A stretch of DNA of 64,000 nucleotides from Mauremys mutica (lineage: Eukaryota > Chordata > Testudines > Geoemydidae): assembly GCF_020497125.1 (NCBI RefSeq), contig NC_059079.1, forward strand, positions 46,139,114 through 46,203,113, given 5' to 3'. The position numbers and the translations under genes are program-made. Within the stretch, counting starts at the first letter, position 1. Each line of letters opens with the position of its first letter. Positions 34,370-46,738 of this stretch are shown here, piece by piece. The notes under the pieces were generated by a model. It saw nothing but the letters and a program-made list of their open reading frames with translations. It had not been told where the DNA came from and did no database searches.

Positions 34370-35841
34370 GTAAGATTTTCTTTTTTATTTGCCCTCTCAA
34401 AGTACTACTTATATTGCATGAAACGGATCAATCATTCTTGATGCTTATAAATATTTGATGTTCTGTCAACAGGGATTTAGTTTTAGAGTTTATAGATGGT
34501 TGTGGTGCAGCATGAATTGCAAAACTAATCAAGTCTGAGTGAATATGATAAAGTATCCAATGAAAACGTAATACGATTTTCTTTCAATCAAAAGCATTTT
34601 GCTCCTTATTACTGAAAGTGCTTACTGTATATTTGTTCATATTGTGTAATAGTCTCTGTGGAATGATGTAGCTGTGCCACTGCATGTATCTTTTTGCCAA
34701 GTTACTGAATAACATTTCAGATTGATTTATAATGTATATGACACAATGAATAAATCATTGCCATATTCCAACTCCCCTGCTTGTACACCCTGACACAGGT
34801 CAGGGCAACTGCACCTCTATTCCCTTTTTATGGTCCACCAAGGGTACCCACTCTCAGACTTCTGGCTCCTCAGCCTGCACCTTTCTTGGACTGAGATGTG
34901 CATCTCTCTCCCTCTCCTGACCAGGGTTTCTCCAGGCTGCACAATTCCCTGCCTACACTGTGAGTTCCCCAGCAAGTCAGACCATCCAAGTAGACCTGCT
35001 TTGCTTTCTCTTCAAAGGTTTTAAGCAACATAGTTGCCCACAATTATAAGTTACCACACAACTTTTCCTAAGCTGCTTCTTATTTTTAATGGGAAAGCAT
35101 AACAGAGAAAACATTAAAACAATAAAAGAACCCACACATGCTAGTAAGCTTACCAGAGATCACCCTAACTCCAGCAAGGGCTATGGTAGGAGTCAGTCCT
35201 TCAAACCCTACACAGGAGTTCTTCCTGTGGTTACAACTTCATAACAGCCTTGGCTCAGGACAAGCAACGCTATGAATCTAGGAGTCACTGTTTTATACAA
35301 TTTGAGCCTCTGGTCTTGTCCTCTTGTAACAGGTGATCAGAAGACAAAAGTCCCCTTCTGAAGGCGAATGTTGAAAAGGCTGAGTTCTTGCATAAGTAGA
35401 GGGAGTATATTTGCATACCACTCCCCTAGAGACTTCATGGGAAACTCACTCAACTTTAAGTGTTCATTCTTGTCTGGCACACAATTCCAAAAATCTTTTG
35501 AAGGTCATAACACTTCCCAGGGTTTATGCTAGCTATGTCTCCCCCCGGAGATATTACGCAATAATATGTAAACATTTGCATTTTTAATACAATGAATTCC
35601 TAAAATATTTAAACTTAATTCAGTACAGCTTGGTTTAACGTTATACAGTAAGGTTTGTCTAGGATATTGCAGGAAATTGTCATCTCTAACCATATCCATC
35701 ATTTTAGGGGCACAGGGGGAGGGTGACTGGCAGGTGAGGAAGCAGGGAGCATGCACTGGGAAGATGGGCAGAGAACCTGAAGCCCCTGCCTTTGAAAGAG
35801 CAGGGAGTGACTTGCAAGAGGAGGTATCCACCATGCAGACA
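34370..35841. other. KCNT2 intron; possible degraded LTR-like repeat
   Basis: 34370-34780 is AT-rich with no recognised feature. About 34790-35560 (from CACAGGTCAGGGCAACTGCA to CATAACACTTCCCAGGG) resembles a turtle LTR-type repeat I have seen, but boundaries and target duplication could not be established. Confidence 0.3.
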
Positions 35842-35849
35842 TTCTAAGC

Positions 35850-36094
35850 CAGGAGTCAGCAACCTCTGGCACGTGGCTTGCCAGGGTAAGCACCCTGGTG
35901 CGCCGGGCCAGTTTGTTTACTTGCTGCGTCGGCAGGTTCGGCCGACCGTGGCTCCCAGTGGCCGTGGTTCACCGTTCCAGGCCAATGGGGGTGGCGGGAA
36001 GCCGCGGCCAGCACATCCCTTGCCCGCACCAATGGGAGTGGTGGGAGCCGCGGTCCGCCAAACCTGCCGACGTGCCAGAGGTTGCCGACCCCTG
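35850..36094. mobile_element. hAT MITE, 245 bp
   Basis: Ends CAGGAGTCAGCAACCTCTGG and the complement of CAGGGGTCGGCAACCTCTGG. Perfect 8-bp duplication TTCTAAGC (35842-35849 and 36095-36102). The GC-rich interior has inverted segments around GCCGCGGCCAGC and GAGCCGCGGTCCG. Termini are related to the MITEs at 2091 and 61292. Open frames on both strands here are by-products. Confidence 0.93.
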
Positions 36095-36352
36095 TTCTAA
36101 GCTGTGCAGTAATAGAGTGGGGCTGTGGAACTATTTGTAGCTGGAGCCTTTCCCAGGAGCAGCATTTTAAAGATATTGAGTCGTGAAGCCCCACTCCTGG
36201 CAACGACCTCCTTCTGCATGTAAAACAGTGCTTCAGTTGTTTATTTCTCTGCTTGGCTCCCCTGCTCCAGTTTATGAACCATAGCGTTGGCTGAATGACT
36301 GCACGCACACTGCAGCAGCACTGTGATGTTGCTGCACAACTTAGGGCCTCAA

Positions 36353-36603
36353 GTATCAGAGGGGTAGCCACAAAAACAATGAGGAGTCTGGTGGCACCTT
36401 AAAGACTAACAGATTTATTTGGTAACAAGCTTTTGTGGGTAAAAAACACACTTCTTTAGATGTATGGCGTGAAAATTACAGATACAGGCATAAATATACT
36501 GACACATGATGAGAAGGGAGTTACAAGTAGAGAACCAGTGTTGACAGGGCCAATTCAATCAGGGTGGATGTGGTCCACTCCCAATAATTGATGAGGCGGT
36601 GTC
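36353..36603 (-). mobile_element. Penelope-like element terminal piece, antisense
   Basis: Begins GTATCAGAGGGGTAGCC and contains AGTCTGGTGGCACCTTAAAG, ACAAGCTTTTGTGGGTAAAA and CAATTCAATCAGGGTGGATG, the terminal-repeat landmarks of PLEs in this window. It corresponds to the 3' part including the end of the coding-strand 3' region. No TSD was found. Confidence 0.72.
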
Positions 36604-37570
36604 TTCTATGGAGAAAACACCCATGGATTCTGGAGCAATAGCACAGGGAATCCACTCTCTGGACTCTTCACCTTACTAGCACAGATCCCCAGCAGCCCTG
36701 ATGTTCTTAGCTTTCTTCCCTACCTCCCACTTTAGAGCTGGTGGAATTTGGGATTTTTCCTCTGTAGAAAACTGACTTTTTGCTGAAAAACACCAAACAA
36801 ATATTTTGGCCACATTCTTGAATTTCAATTTCCCGATGAATAGCTTAGAAAAGCAGACAGTTGTGCAGAAAGTGTGCATTTAGCTGAAAATCCCATTTTC
36901 CTTTAAAAACAAGTTGATAGAAGTTTTTGATCAGCCCTGCAGCTAGTACCTGTGCCCCAATAACTGCAGCCATGGTGCAGAGAGCTGGCGACAGGCATTC
37001 AGAAGCAGCAGAGTCTCCGACATGGATTTACACTGAAAACCTGACAGGTTAGGGGTGGGGCAACAACAACATACTGTGTTTCGTAGCTCATCTCTAGCTC
37101 CTTTCCCATTACATGAATCCCCAACTGCACAGGATCCTCACAGAGGGAATAACTGCTGTTCAATCCTTCCACGCTTCCTAATCCAGTTTCCATGACTTTC
37201 CCTCTCATTCATCAGACTAAATGCTAAGCAGAAAATTTGTGAGCTGTAGCCTATAGGCCATATGCTACTCTGAATGAAGTCAGTTTTATTATTCACTTAA
37301 TGGCAGTAGAATTGGTCCCTATTAGGTCAACAGTGAACATTTTTTAAAGTTCTAATACTGGAAAGTTTTATTAAAAGAAAAGCAGAAAATACTGGAAAAA
37401 TTAAAGCAGAAAGAAATTATGAGATATAAACTAGAATCTGTAACTTACAATTCCAAATCTAACAGAGTTACTGTGCGAGCATAGCTATGGGTCACATTAG
37501 AATCAGCATGATCTCAATTACACTTCAAACATCACTATTCTTTGTTAGTTACAACACTTGCAATTTATGC
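36604..37570. other. KCNT2 intron, nothing recognised
   Basis: No exon, RNA gene or clear mobile element seen. Confidence 0.35.
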
Positions 37571-37578
37571 AGAAACTT

Positions 37579-37790
37579 AGGGTGGTCTACACTACTGCTT
37601 AAGAGAATGTACCATATGTCGGTCAGAGGTGTGAAAAAGACACCCCCTGGCAGAGCGACACGAGTTACAATGACCTAAGTGCTGTCCACACTGGTGCTAT
37701 GTCAGCGGGAGACGCTCTCCTGCCGACGTAACATGTCTTCACCAGACGTGCTACAGTGGCGCAACTGCACTGATGTAGCACTGACTTGCC
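37579..37790. mobile_element. Harbinger-type MITE, partial
   Basis: Left end GGGTGGTCTACACTACTG follows TTA (37576-37578) and resembles the Harbinger terminus. Interior words (GTCGGTCAGAGGTGTGAAAA, CTGCCGACGTAACATG) match, in reverse orientation, the MITE near 44280. The right end has decayed, so the extent is approximate. Confidence 0.65.
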
Positions 37791-39423
37791 ATTAGAAAAT
37801 TGCAAGTTACACCACAGTCTAAGGTCACAGTCCTGCAAAAACTCAAGAATGTGTTTAGCTACATGAATATGTGTAGTACCATTGACCTCTACCATAAGTA
37901 AAGTTACCTACAAACGTAAGTGGTTGCTTCGTGAGAGCCAAAGAGTCTCCAACTGCCACTCTAACCAGTCACGGTTAATGCTCTTTTAGTTCTGGTAATG
38001 GCTATATTATTGTTTGATTTTAACTCTGTACAAACAGATTGTTTTAACTATTTCCTATTTCTTACTGCAATAAATTTAGCTGTTGTCTATTACTGTTGTA
38101 ATAGAAACAATCCCCCTTCAATCCTTTCTTTTCCTAACTATCCAGGAGATCTAGCCTATCTTACTTCCTTGTTGCTATCCAGAGATAAGGGATAAGCGTG
38201 CCCCTCTTCTACCCTGCCCATCTCTACTGCATAGATAAAGGCTGTCATAATAATAAAAACCGGTCAATGAGATGGGGACATATTAGTGAAAGGCTCCAAA
38301 GATCTTGGTGGCTTCCTAGGGTGGGGGCAGCAATCTACATCATGAGCTCTCTACTGATTTTTCTTGCTCCAGCATGCCCACTGTGGAACAGCGTAGAAAC
38401 GTACTGTATATTTCACTCTGTCATTTATGAATACATGCAGTTTATTTCATGATGTGAATAATTTTGGTAAATTTATGAGATGTGTTCTCAAACATAGAAA
38501 GTGCTGTTTTGGGGCACAATCCATGAGATCCTTCAAGCTGTTAAATTTAAGTAGTTTGAGTACAAAAACTTCCTAAAACCTAATTACAGTGCAACTATTT
38601 TTTATAGTTGAGTTATTCTCTTAAATCTCATTCCTCAATGGGGAATAGCACAAGTTTAGGAGCTGAGAACAATGTGTAATGTAAAAACATGGAGCTGCAT
38701 GAAAATGAGAAATATGGATGGGGAAACAATAATTTCTAAATCTTTCTCAAGTTATAAACCGAACATGTTTTATTTACATACATGCATTAGGCATATTACT
38801 GTTGGAAAACAATGTACGTCCTTTCCAAGAAGTTAAAAAATACAAATGAATGTAGTTAGAAAAACAGCACCAGGTTCCTTTTTAAAAGTAAAAGATCCTA
38901 TGACTGTATTTGAATAATTTTTCTATCTGGTGCCCATTCTTACAACAATATGGTATAACATGAAGCCCAAACATTTCTGCTTTCTAGACCCAGAGTCCAG
39001 GTTAAATTAATGCAATTTTTTAGTAAAAGGGAAACAAAAGCAAGAAAAAGGAACAGATATTTTAAAAATGACTGAAAGCTTCTGGTATGATTAAGCTGCT
39101 GATATTTTTGTATGAAATCTAATGAATTAGTGACGCTAAATGAGTGTAATGAGGCTAAATGAGTATACTGTAAAGCATATGCAAGCATCTTACTTCTGGA
39201 TATGTGCTACATTTTAAAAGATGAGGTAGGCAGTAATCACCCCAGTATTCATTGCTTGAAGGTACACTTAGATACCCCTGTACTCACATACAGTGATATA
39301 TTTGTATGTTGCAAGCTATGGTAATTCTCTAGGCCTTGCCAAAACTACTCATTCTTTGATTCTAAATATCTAATAATTAACCAGCCGGGGAATGCATGTC
39401 CCTTCACTGTGTGTTGTCACATT
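37791..39423. other. KCNT2 intron, nothing recognised
   Basis: AT-rich, no exon or repeat recognised on either strand. Confidence 0.35.
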
Positions 39424-41262
39424 AGAACATAAGAACAGCCATACTGGGTGAGATCAAAGGTCCATCTAGCCCAGTATCCTGTCTTCTGACAGTGGCCAAT
39501 GCCAGGTGCCCCAGAGGGAATGATCAGAACAATTAATCATCAAGTGATCCATTCCCTGTTGCCCATTCCCAGCTTCTGGCAAACAAAGACTAGGGACACC
39601 ATCCCTGCCCATCCTGGCTAATAACCATTGATAGACCTATCCTCCATGAATTTATCTAGTTCTTTTTTAACCCTCTTATAGTCTTGGCCTTTACAACATC
39701 CTCTGGCAAAGAGTTCCACTCTGCGTTGTGTGGAAAAAAAATACTTAATTTTCTTTGTTTTAAACCTGCTGCCTATTAATTTCATTTGGTTCTTGTGTTA
39801 TGAGGAGTAAATAACACTTCCTTATTTACTTTCTCCACACCAGTCATGATTTTATAGACCTCTATCGTATCTCCCCCTAGTCATCTCTTTTCAAAGCTGA
39901 AAACTCCCAGTTTTATTAATCTCTCCTCATACGGAAACTGTTCCTTATCCCTAATCATTTTTGTTGCCCTTTTCTGAACATTTTCTAATTACAATATATC
40001 TTTTTTTGAGATGGGGTGACCACATCTCCATGCAGTATTCAAGACATGGGCATACCATGGATTTATATGAGGCCATAAGATATTTTCTGTCTTATTATCT
40101 ATCTCTTTCTTAATGATTACCAACATTCTATTTGCTTTTTTGACTGCCACTGCACGTTGAGTGGATGTTTTCAGAGAACTATCCACAATAACTCCAAAAT
40201 CTCTTTCTTGAGTGGTAACAGCTAATTAAGACTCCATTATTTTATCTGTATAGTTGGGATTATGTTTTCTAATGTGCATTACTTTGCATTTATCAACATT
40301 GAATTTCATCTGCTATTTTGTTGCCCAGTCACCCAGTTTTGAGCGATCCTTTTGTAGCTTTTAATATGCTGTGTATTTATACCCAACTGTATTTTCCCCT
40401 CCATGCATCTGATGAAGTGGGTTTTAGCCCACGAAAGCTTATGCCCAAATAAATTTGTTAGTCTCTAAGGTGCCACAAGGACTCCTCATTGTTTTTGCTG
40501 ATACAGACTAACATGGCTACCACTCTAACCTTTTGTAGCTCTTCATAAGCAGTTACCAATCCATGAGAGGACCTTCCCTCTTATCCCATGACAGCTTACC
40601 TTCCTTATGAGCCTTTGGTGAGGGACCTTTCCAAAGGCTTTCTGAAAATCTTAAGTGCACTTTATCCACTGGATCCCCCTTGCCTACATGCTTGTTGACC
40701 CCTTGCTGAGGCATGATTTTCCTTTACAAAAACTATGTTGACTCTTCCCCTCTGCCCCCAAATTATGTTCAGCTATTTTGTTCTTTACTATAGTTTCAAC
40801 CAGTTTGCTCGGTACTGAGTCAGGCTTACAGGCTTATAATTGCCGGGATCAGCTCTGGAGCCCTTTTTAAAAATTGGCGTCACATTAGCTATCTTCCAGT
40901 CATTTGGCACGGAATCTGATTTAAATGATAGGTTACAGACTACAGTTAGCAGTTCTACAATTTCACATTTGAGTTCCTGAATACCATCTGGTCCTGGTGA
41001 TTTATTACTGTTTAGTTTATCAATTTGTTCCAGAACCTCCTCTAATGACACCTCAACCTGGGACAATTCTTCAGATTTGTCACCTAAAAAGAATGGCATA
41101 GGTTTGGGAATCTCCCTGACATCCTCAGCCATGAAGACCAATGAAAAGAATTCATTTTGTTTGTCCGCAATGGCCTTATCATCCTTGAGTGCTCCTTTAG
41201 CATCTCGATCGTCCAGAGGCCCCATTGGTTTAGCAGGCTTCCTGCTTCTGATGTACTTAATT
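39424..41262 (-). mobile_element. CR1 LINE, antisense, with a PLE inserted
   Basis: CR1 in antisense, from its 3' end (AGAACATAAGAACAGCCATA at about 39424) to a 5' truncation at about 41262. Coding (minus) is broken. 40788-41225 holds NKSPGPDGI and FKKGSRADPGNYKPVSLTQ of the reverse transcriptase start. 39989-40186 holds the [12 protein letters not shown] C-terminal region. Part of the RT core is missing, and a 169-bp PLE piece splits it at 40360-40528. Confidence 0.92.
40360..40528 (+). mobile_element. Penelope-like element 3' end inserted in CR1
   Basis: Contains GATGAAGTGGGTTTTAGCCC, CACGAAAGCTTATGCCC and AGACTAACATGGCTACC. It is flanked by a perfect 12-bp duplication CCTTTTGTAGCT (40348-40359 and 40529-40540) of CR1 sequence. 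It is 5'-truncated and non-coding, and the same family as 16300-16532. Confidence 0.88.
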
Positions 41263-43904
41263 TTTTTTTTTTGCTATTATGTTATGTAATGTAAAATAAA
41301 ATATTACATTATGGTTTGCTAAATATATTTCAACACACTATTTAACTTACTTATGTCTACCACCCATCTGGCTTCCTTCCTCCTAGGAATTTCACAGATG
41401 CTAGTGTAAGATCTAGGATACATTTTTTTTAAATGAATAAACCAGAATATCTTGGTTACCAACTACTGGGCTTGAGAGATTTTTTGGGGTGCTGGACAAG
41501 CCCCCCTAAAAAAAAAAACTTTGGGGCTTGTAAGGGATAAAATCAACAGAATTACTGGACAAAACTGCTTGGTAAACAAGGAAGGGAGGTAATGGAGCCA
41601 AAAGAAACTACCACCACCCAATGGCAGTAGAAGGAACACAGCCTGGGAAACAGGTCTCTGTGGTCTTGCCACCCAGCAAATCCATGACATTTCCTTCAGA
41701 AATCCCCATGGGAGAAAAATATTGCTTATTTCTGAATTTGTTTTGATCAGCAGCTTCCCCCATCAGCCATGGATAAGACAAAAGCATAAGCAGGGAGTCA
41801 ATGGCAACATGGATAGACAGGCCTTCCATGTGGATGCCATAAGACCCCTGGATTTATCTGAGGATCCTCCTCAGCCTCACGGATGGAGAAACATGCCCAC
41901 TCCTTATGTCTGGTCCACAAATCACTCCAGCCCCCCCTGAACCTGCATGAAGGGGGCAGAGAGTTCGATTTTCCACAGTTTAAAAAGTAAAGGAAATATT
42001 TACTTCCCCCATGCATGTAGTTGTGCTGGAGGGGATGGCTTGCTCTATGAATACAAAAGGAACACAAATATACATATTAGCTCTTTTTTCTACACATATG
42101 CCACTAGTCTCTCACTGAAATAACCAGAGATTAAAGATATCCCTACTAGAAGATGGGAACTGTAGTTTGGTACAATCTTTACTTCAGAGATTATGGAAAT
42201 TATACCTGCCAATGCTTCCGAGGTCTGCTTGATAGAATTACTGGTATTTTCAGCACTTCCTTCATGCTTCATCCTTTGCAAGTACCCCATTTTTTTGTTC
42301 GTCTCTTTTGATTTTTATGTTAGATCACATTTGAAACTAAATCTTCTTAAAACAAAAACAAAAAATGTGTCTGGCCTTTAGCTTTGAGAATTTATGTATC
42401 TAAAATACACACTGAACTAGTTGGTAAAAGTGATTTGCCTTCTTTTGAATATCTGTCTCTCAGTGTCTGTCACAACTGAATTAGTCTGCACAGTGTTTGA
42501 CGTATTATATAGAACAGTGTTACCTAAAAAATTAACCCCTGCCCATCCCCTTCCCAAATCTTTTTGTAATTGTGTTTCCATATACATCTGGACATGGGGT
42601 TTATGTGTGGATCTGGTGACTTCTGGCAGCAAGGAATTAAACAGGGGCTGTTCCAGTCAAAACTACACACCTGCAAAGATTGATTGGTGAGTTCCAGATT
42701 TTTTTTTTTAAACACATAATAGTGATCTATTTTGGGTACAAATACCCATATAATGTGATTTCTTTAACACATATGCAGAAAGTTAAAGTTATGTGTATCA
42801 ATGAGGGAAAAACAGTCCATAGTAGCTAAACTCTCTGAATCCAACAGCCTTTCTGGATACATTTGACCTATGTTGATGGAGCCATAAAATTCCTTCAGAG
42901 GATTTCTTGCCCTGCAGAATTAATTCCACTCAGTAACTCTGAGTTCCTGGCAAAGAAACACACCCTTCCTGCAGGATTGGTGGGATTTTAAGGCTCCAGA
43001 ACCGTGGAACAAGTCATCTCAAAGACCATGTCTTTAGAGACCCAAAGATGGGTTCAGTATTGTGATTAATTGTTAGATGCAGAAGTCATGACTTCCAGAT
43101 GATCAGGACTATTTGGATTCTAGAGATTTATTTCCTTACTGAGATAGAAAATATGATTATATAGTCTAGGGTAGTACAGTGACCAACAGTACTGTGTGTC
43201 TAGTTTCATTGGTACTATATCAAGAATGCATTTTGTTTTGTTGAAATGGTAGGTACTTAATGAATTTCACCAAGACAAAAATAGTTTCTTAGGAAAAATG
43301 CATAAATAATGGGGTTTTACAACTAAGAGGAAATATTTCCAGTTTCAAAACCAGTGCAAATAAATGCTCACTAATGTGGATACTAGTTAATAAAACTATG
43401 GATCTGTACATAACAGAGCAAAAGAGAAAATACTGGCAAAGAATGTGATTAGATTTGTTTTTTTCTACCACAAATTAATGGTTCTAAATGAAGGACATTT
43501 TCCCTCTGCATCTTTAAAATGCATACATCATATTATTTCCTCTAGTATCAAAGGACCTGAACTAGTGTTCACTAAAATCAACACTAACTTTTGATTGATT
43601 TCATTACCTGTTATATTAGACCCCCAAAAAGTCAGTGACTGCTTCTAGGTTAGAAAGACAATTGGATTGTCAAGTCTGAGTGACTAGTTACCCATATAAA
43701 AATATAGGGAAGTGATTAACTATTTTACACCACTCCAAATACTGATCATCTGGCTTTTATATTTAATTATGTTAAAAATAGCAGCCGATGCAAAGCGCAT
43801 TGAAGTTAATGGATATCAATCCCTTGACTTTGCTGGGCTTTGGACCAGGCCCATAAGCACCATTTGATGAGAGTCAAATTTATTGTGTCATTGTGATTCA
43901 ACAG
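41263..43904. other. KCNT2 intron; unclassified block at 41460-42070
   Basis: 41460-42070 holds several overlapping minus-strand open frames (for example 41608-41829 and 41798-42067) in different frames, which suggests a decayed repeat; I cannot identify it. The remainder to 43904 is AT-rich without recognised features, apart from a short palindromic motif near 43790-43853. Confidence 0.35.
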
Positions 43905-43953
43905 GTCTCCTATTATTTGGGTGAACAGAAGCTTGCCTTTATGGGGATTACAG
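43905..43953 (+). CDS. KCNT2: KCNT2 coding exon (S1-S2 loop / start of S2, likely exon 4)
   Basis: A 49-bp exon between acceptor TGATTCAACAG and donor GTAATG. The first G finishes the Trp codon; the exon then reads SPIIWVNRSLPLWGLQ and ends at a codon boundary. WVNRSLPLWGLQ is a strongly conserved KCNT2 signature at the start of S2. It is the smallest exon in the window and impossible to see as an open frame. Frame and phase agree with both neighbours. Confidence 0.95.
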
Positions 43954-44279
43954 GTAATGTATAATAGGATATTTTTAGCAATTACATTTTTAAAGCCCTA
44001 GCACACTTGGATTTTCAATACTTCCGAGAAGCTAATACATATATAGAAAGGGTAGCAAACAAAATTCTTCTTCCTTGGCAGCCAACTATAGTGATAAATC
44101 TAAATTTAAAGTGAATTAAGAAAGCAAACTATGTTAAATGTTACACTACTCTGGAATATGTGTATTTATAGTAAAGTATTGTAGGTCAAGAGAGAATAAG
44201 AAAGATTTAATATTCTGTAAGTATTTTTCCTTAGAACTAAATAAAGTCTTTTGGACCCAATCTTGCAGCCTTTACTAAG

Positions 44280-44419
44280 AGTTTGTCTAGCCCTCTCACC
44301 AACATAGTGCTGTCTGCACCAGGAGTTAGGTTGGTAGAATTATGTTGCTTAGGGTTGCGGATTTTTCACACCTGAGCGACGCAGTTATACTGATATAAGT
44401 TGGTAGTGTAGACCAGGGT
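44280..44419. mobile_element. Harbinger-type MITE, degenerate
   Basis: The right end GTAGTGTAGACCAGGG matches the Harbinger right terminus. The interior (TAGTGCTGTCTGCACC, GATTTTTCACACCTGAGCGA) matches the MITE at 37579 in reverse. The left end is eroded. Confidence 0.6.
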
Positions 44420-44431
44420 TGAGGTTATTTA

Positions 44432-44685
44432 GGCCATGTCTACACTACCATTTATGTCAGCAAACCTTATCTCACTCAGGTATGTGAATATTCCACCCCC
44501 AAGTGGCAGAATTACACCAGCATAAGTGGTAGCATGCACAGTGTTAGGTACCGCCATTCATTGAGGGTGACTTAATTAGGCTGATGGGAGAGCTGACGAC
44601 ACCGAACAGCTACGAGAGATCTTACAGCAGTGTAGCTGCATTGGTACAGCTGTGCCACTGTAAGCTCTCTACTGTAGACATAGCC
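44432..44685. mobile_element. Harbinger-type MITE, 254 bp
   Basis: Ends GGCCATGTCTACACTACC and the complement of GGCTATGTCTACAGTAG. It is flanked by TTA (44429-44431) and TGA (44686-44688), a decayed 3-bp duplication. The termini match those of the 5.5-kb Harbinger at 19142. Non-coding. Confidence 0.75.
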
Positions 44686-44735
44686 TGAGTTTCAACTTTT
44701 TTACCTGAAGACTAAGCTATTGTAATGGGTTCTAT

Positions 44736-45296
44736 TTGGGATTATACCTTAAATCCACAAGGAAGCCAAAGCTACTGCAGAATATAGCAGTCTGCAGAGC
44801 AAGTGGAGAATCTTGCTATGAGTACATTACACCAGTGCTTTGTGATCTGCGCTGGCTGCCTGTGGGTTTCCAAATGCAGTTTAAGCTGTTGGTTTTCACT
44901 CACAAAGCCCTAAATGGTATGGGTCCTGCCTATCTGAGAGATTGCCTTTCCTCACTGCTTCAGGAGAGATCAACGGCAGCACTCAAATTTGATCATCCTT
45001 ACCCTCAGTAAAGACTAATGGATTGCTACTAGGACATTCTCTGTGAGGGGTCCTCTCTTGGCTTTGGCAGATGATCCCCATCCTGGTCCAAAATAGTCTA
45101 GATTTGTTAGCCTTCTGGGCACACTTCAAGAGGAGGGAGATATTGTTTAAGAAATGTCATTTCAGGTTTCCCTTTTTCTTCTCTTTTAAATCTAACTATT
45201 ATATAGTTTATTTAGTTGTATTATGTGGGATTGCTGCTGCCTCTTGTCTGTTATATGGCTTGTCTTAAGTAGGTGTCTTTATGGTTCCTAATCTAA
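44736..45296 (+). mobile_element. L2-like LINE 3' fragment
   Basis: 44736-45011 encodes the C-terminal region of a non-LTR reverse transcriptase: ITPVLCDLRWLPVGFQMQFK and LLVFTHKALNGMGPAYLRD, a pattern typical of L2-like LINEs and not of CR1. Non-coding tail follows to about 45296 (AATCTAAAATAAATAAAAAAG). 5'-truncated, inactive. Confidence 0.65.
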
Positions 45297-45664
45297 AATA
45301 AATAAAAAAGTTATGAGATTTCAGGTGCTCAGCACATTGGAATGAGGCCCACAGTTATTAAACTTTACATGGTTTCTGGAAATAGGCTATTGCTTCACAT
45401 TAAGTTAAGAGCAAAATTTTGAAGATAGTTGTGGGAGTTCTCCCTAAATAATTAATTTTTGTATTAAGGATTCCTGAACCATCTAGTATAATTATGCTAT
45501 TATATTTTTGCACTATCCTCAGTACAAATCCGTTATGGTGAATTCTATCTCTGTGTAATACAGTTTATCAAAGCAACATTTCTCTGATGGAGATAACTTT
45601 TGAATATTTGTTGAAAATATGCAAAGGTCTGAGTAAATAAATTTTGAAACAGACATACAGATTA

Positions 45665-46725
45665 AGCAGCAAAGAATCCTGTGGCACCTTATAGACTAAC
45701 AGACGTTTTGCAGCATGAGCTTTCGTGGGTGAATGCCCACTTCGTCGGATGCAAGAGTGGAAATTTCCAGAGGCAGGTATATATATAAGCAAGCAAGAAG
45801 CAAGCTAGAGATAACGAGGTTAGTTCAATCAGGGAGGATGAGGCCCTGTTCTAGCAGTTGAGGTGTGAAAACCAAGGGAGGAGAAACTGGTTCTGTAGTT
45901 GGCAAGCCATTCACAGTCTTTGTTTAATCCTAAACTGATGGTGTCAAATTTGCAAATGAACTGAAGCTCAGCAGTTTCTCTTAGAAGTCTGGTCCTAAAG
46001 TTTTTTTGCTGGAGGATGGCCACCTTAAGATCTGCTATTGTGTGGCCAGGGAGGTTGAAGTGTTCTCCTACAGGTTTTTGTATATTGCCATTCCTAATAT
46101 CTGATTTGTGTCCATTTATCCTTTTCCTTAGAGACTGTCCAGTTTGGCTGATGTACATAGCAGAAGGGCATTGATGGCATATGATGGCATATATTACATT
46201 GGTGGATGTGCAGGTGAATGAACCGGTGATGGTGTGGCTGATCTGGTTAGGTCCTGTGATGGTGTTGCTGGTGTAGATATGTGGGCAGAGTTGGCATTGA
46301 GGTTTGTTGCATGGATTGGTTCCTGAGCTAGAGTTACTATGGTACGGTGTGCAGTTACTGGTGAGAATATGCTTCAGGTTGGCAGGTTGTCTGTGGGCGA
46401 GGACTGGCCTGCCACCCAAGGCGTGTGAAAGTGTGGGATCATTGTCCAGGATGGGTTGTAGATCCCTGATGATGCGTTGGAGGGGCTTTAGCTGGGGACT
46501 GTATGTGATGGCCAGTGGAGTCCTGTTGGTTTCTTTCTTGGGTTTGTCTTGCTTCTTGCTTGCTTATATTTACCTGCCCCTGGAAATTTCCATTCTTGCA
46601 TCCGACGAAGTGGGCATTCACCCACAAAAGCTCATGCTGCAAAACGTCTGTTAGTCTATAAGGTGCCACAGGATTCTTTGCTGCTTTTACAGAACCAGAC
46701 TAACACGGCTACCTCTCTGATACTT
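45665..46725 (-). mobile_element. Penelope-like element, 1061 bp, with inverted terminal repeats
   Basis: An insertion with a perfect 13-bp duplication GACATACAGATTA (45652-45664 and 46726-46738). Coding is on the minus strand. The 3' terminal segment (45665 to about 45800) and the 5' end (about 46553-46725) carry the same sequence in opposite orientation: CGACGAAGTGGGCATTCACC, AGCTCATGCTGCAAAACGTC and AGGTGCCACAGGATTCTTTG. The middle encodes the endonuclease end of the PLE protein. The reverse transcriptase part is absent, so the copy is truncated. Confidence 0.93.
45829..46549 (-). pseudogene. PLE protein C-terminus with GIY-YIG endonuclease
   Basis: The frame is open from the inverted-repeat junction near 46549 to TGA 45829-45831, about 240 codons; there is no genuine start because the N-terminal RT is deleted. 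It holds ITYSPQLKPLQRIIRDLQPI, a Cys-rich linker (CNKPQCQLCPHI) and the GIY-YIG fold (NVIYAIICHQCPSAMYISQT, GQSLRKRINGHKSDIRN, VGEHFNLPGH). In live PLEs this nuclease nicks target DNA for reverse transcription. The second half of the motif reads MYISQTGQ, where Tyr-Ile-Gly is usual in related elements; here Gly is Ser. Confidence 0.9.
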
Positions 46726-46738
46726 GACATACAGATTA

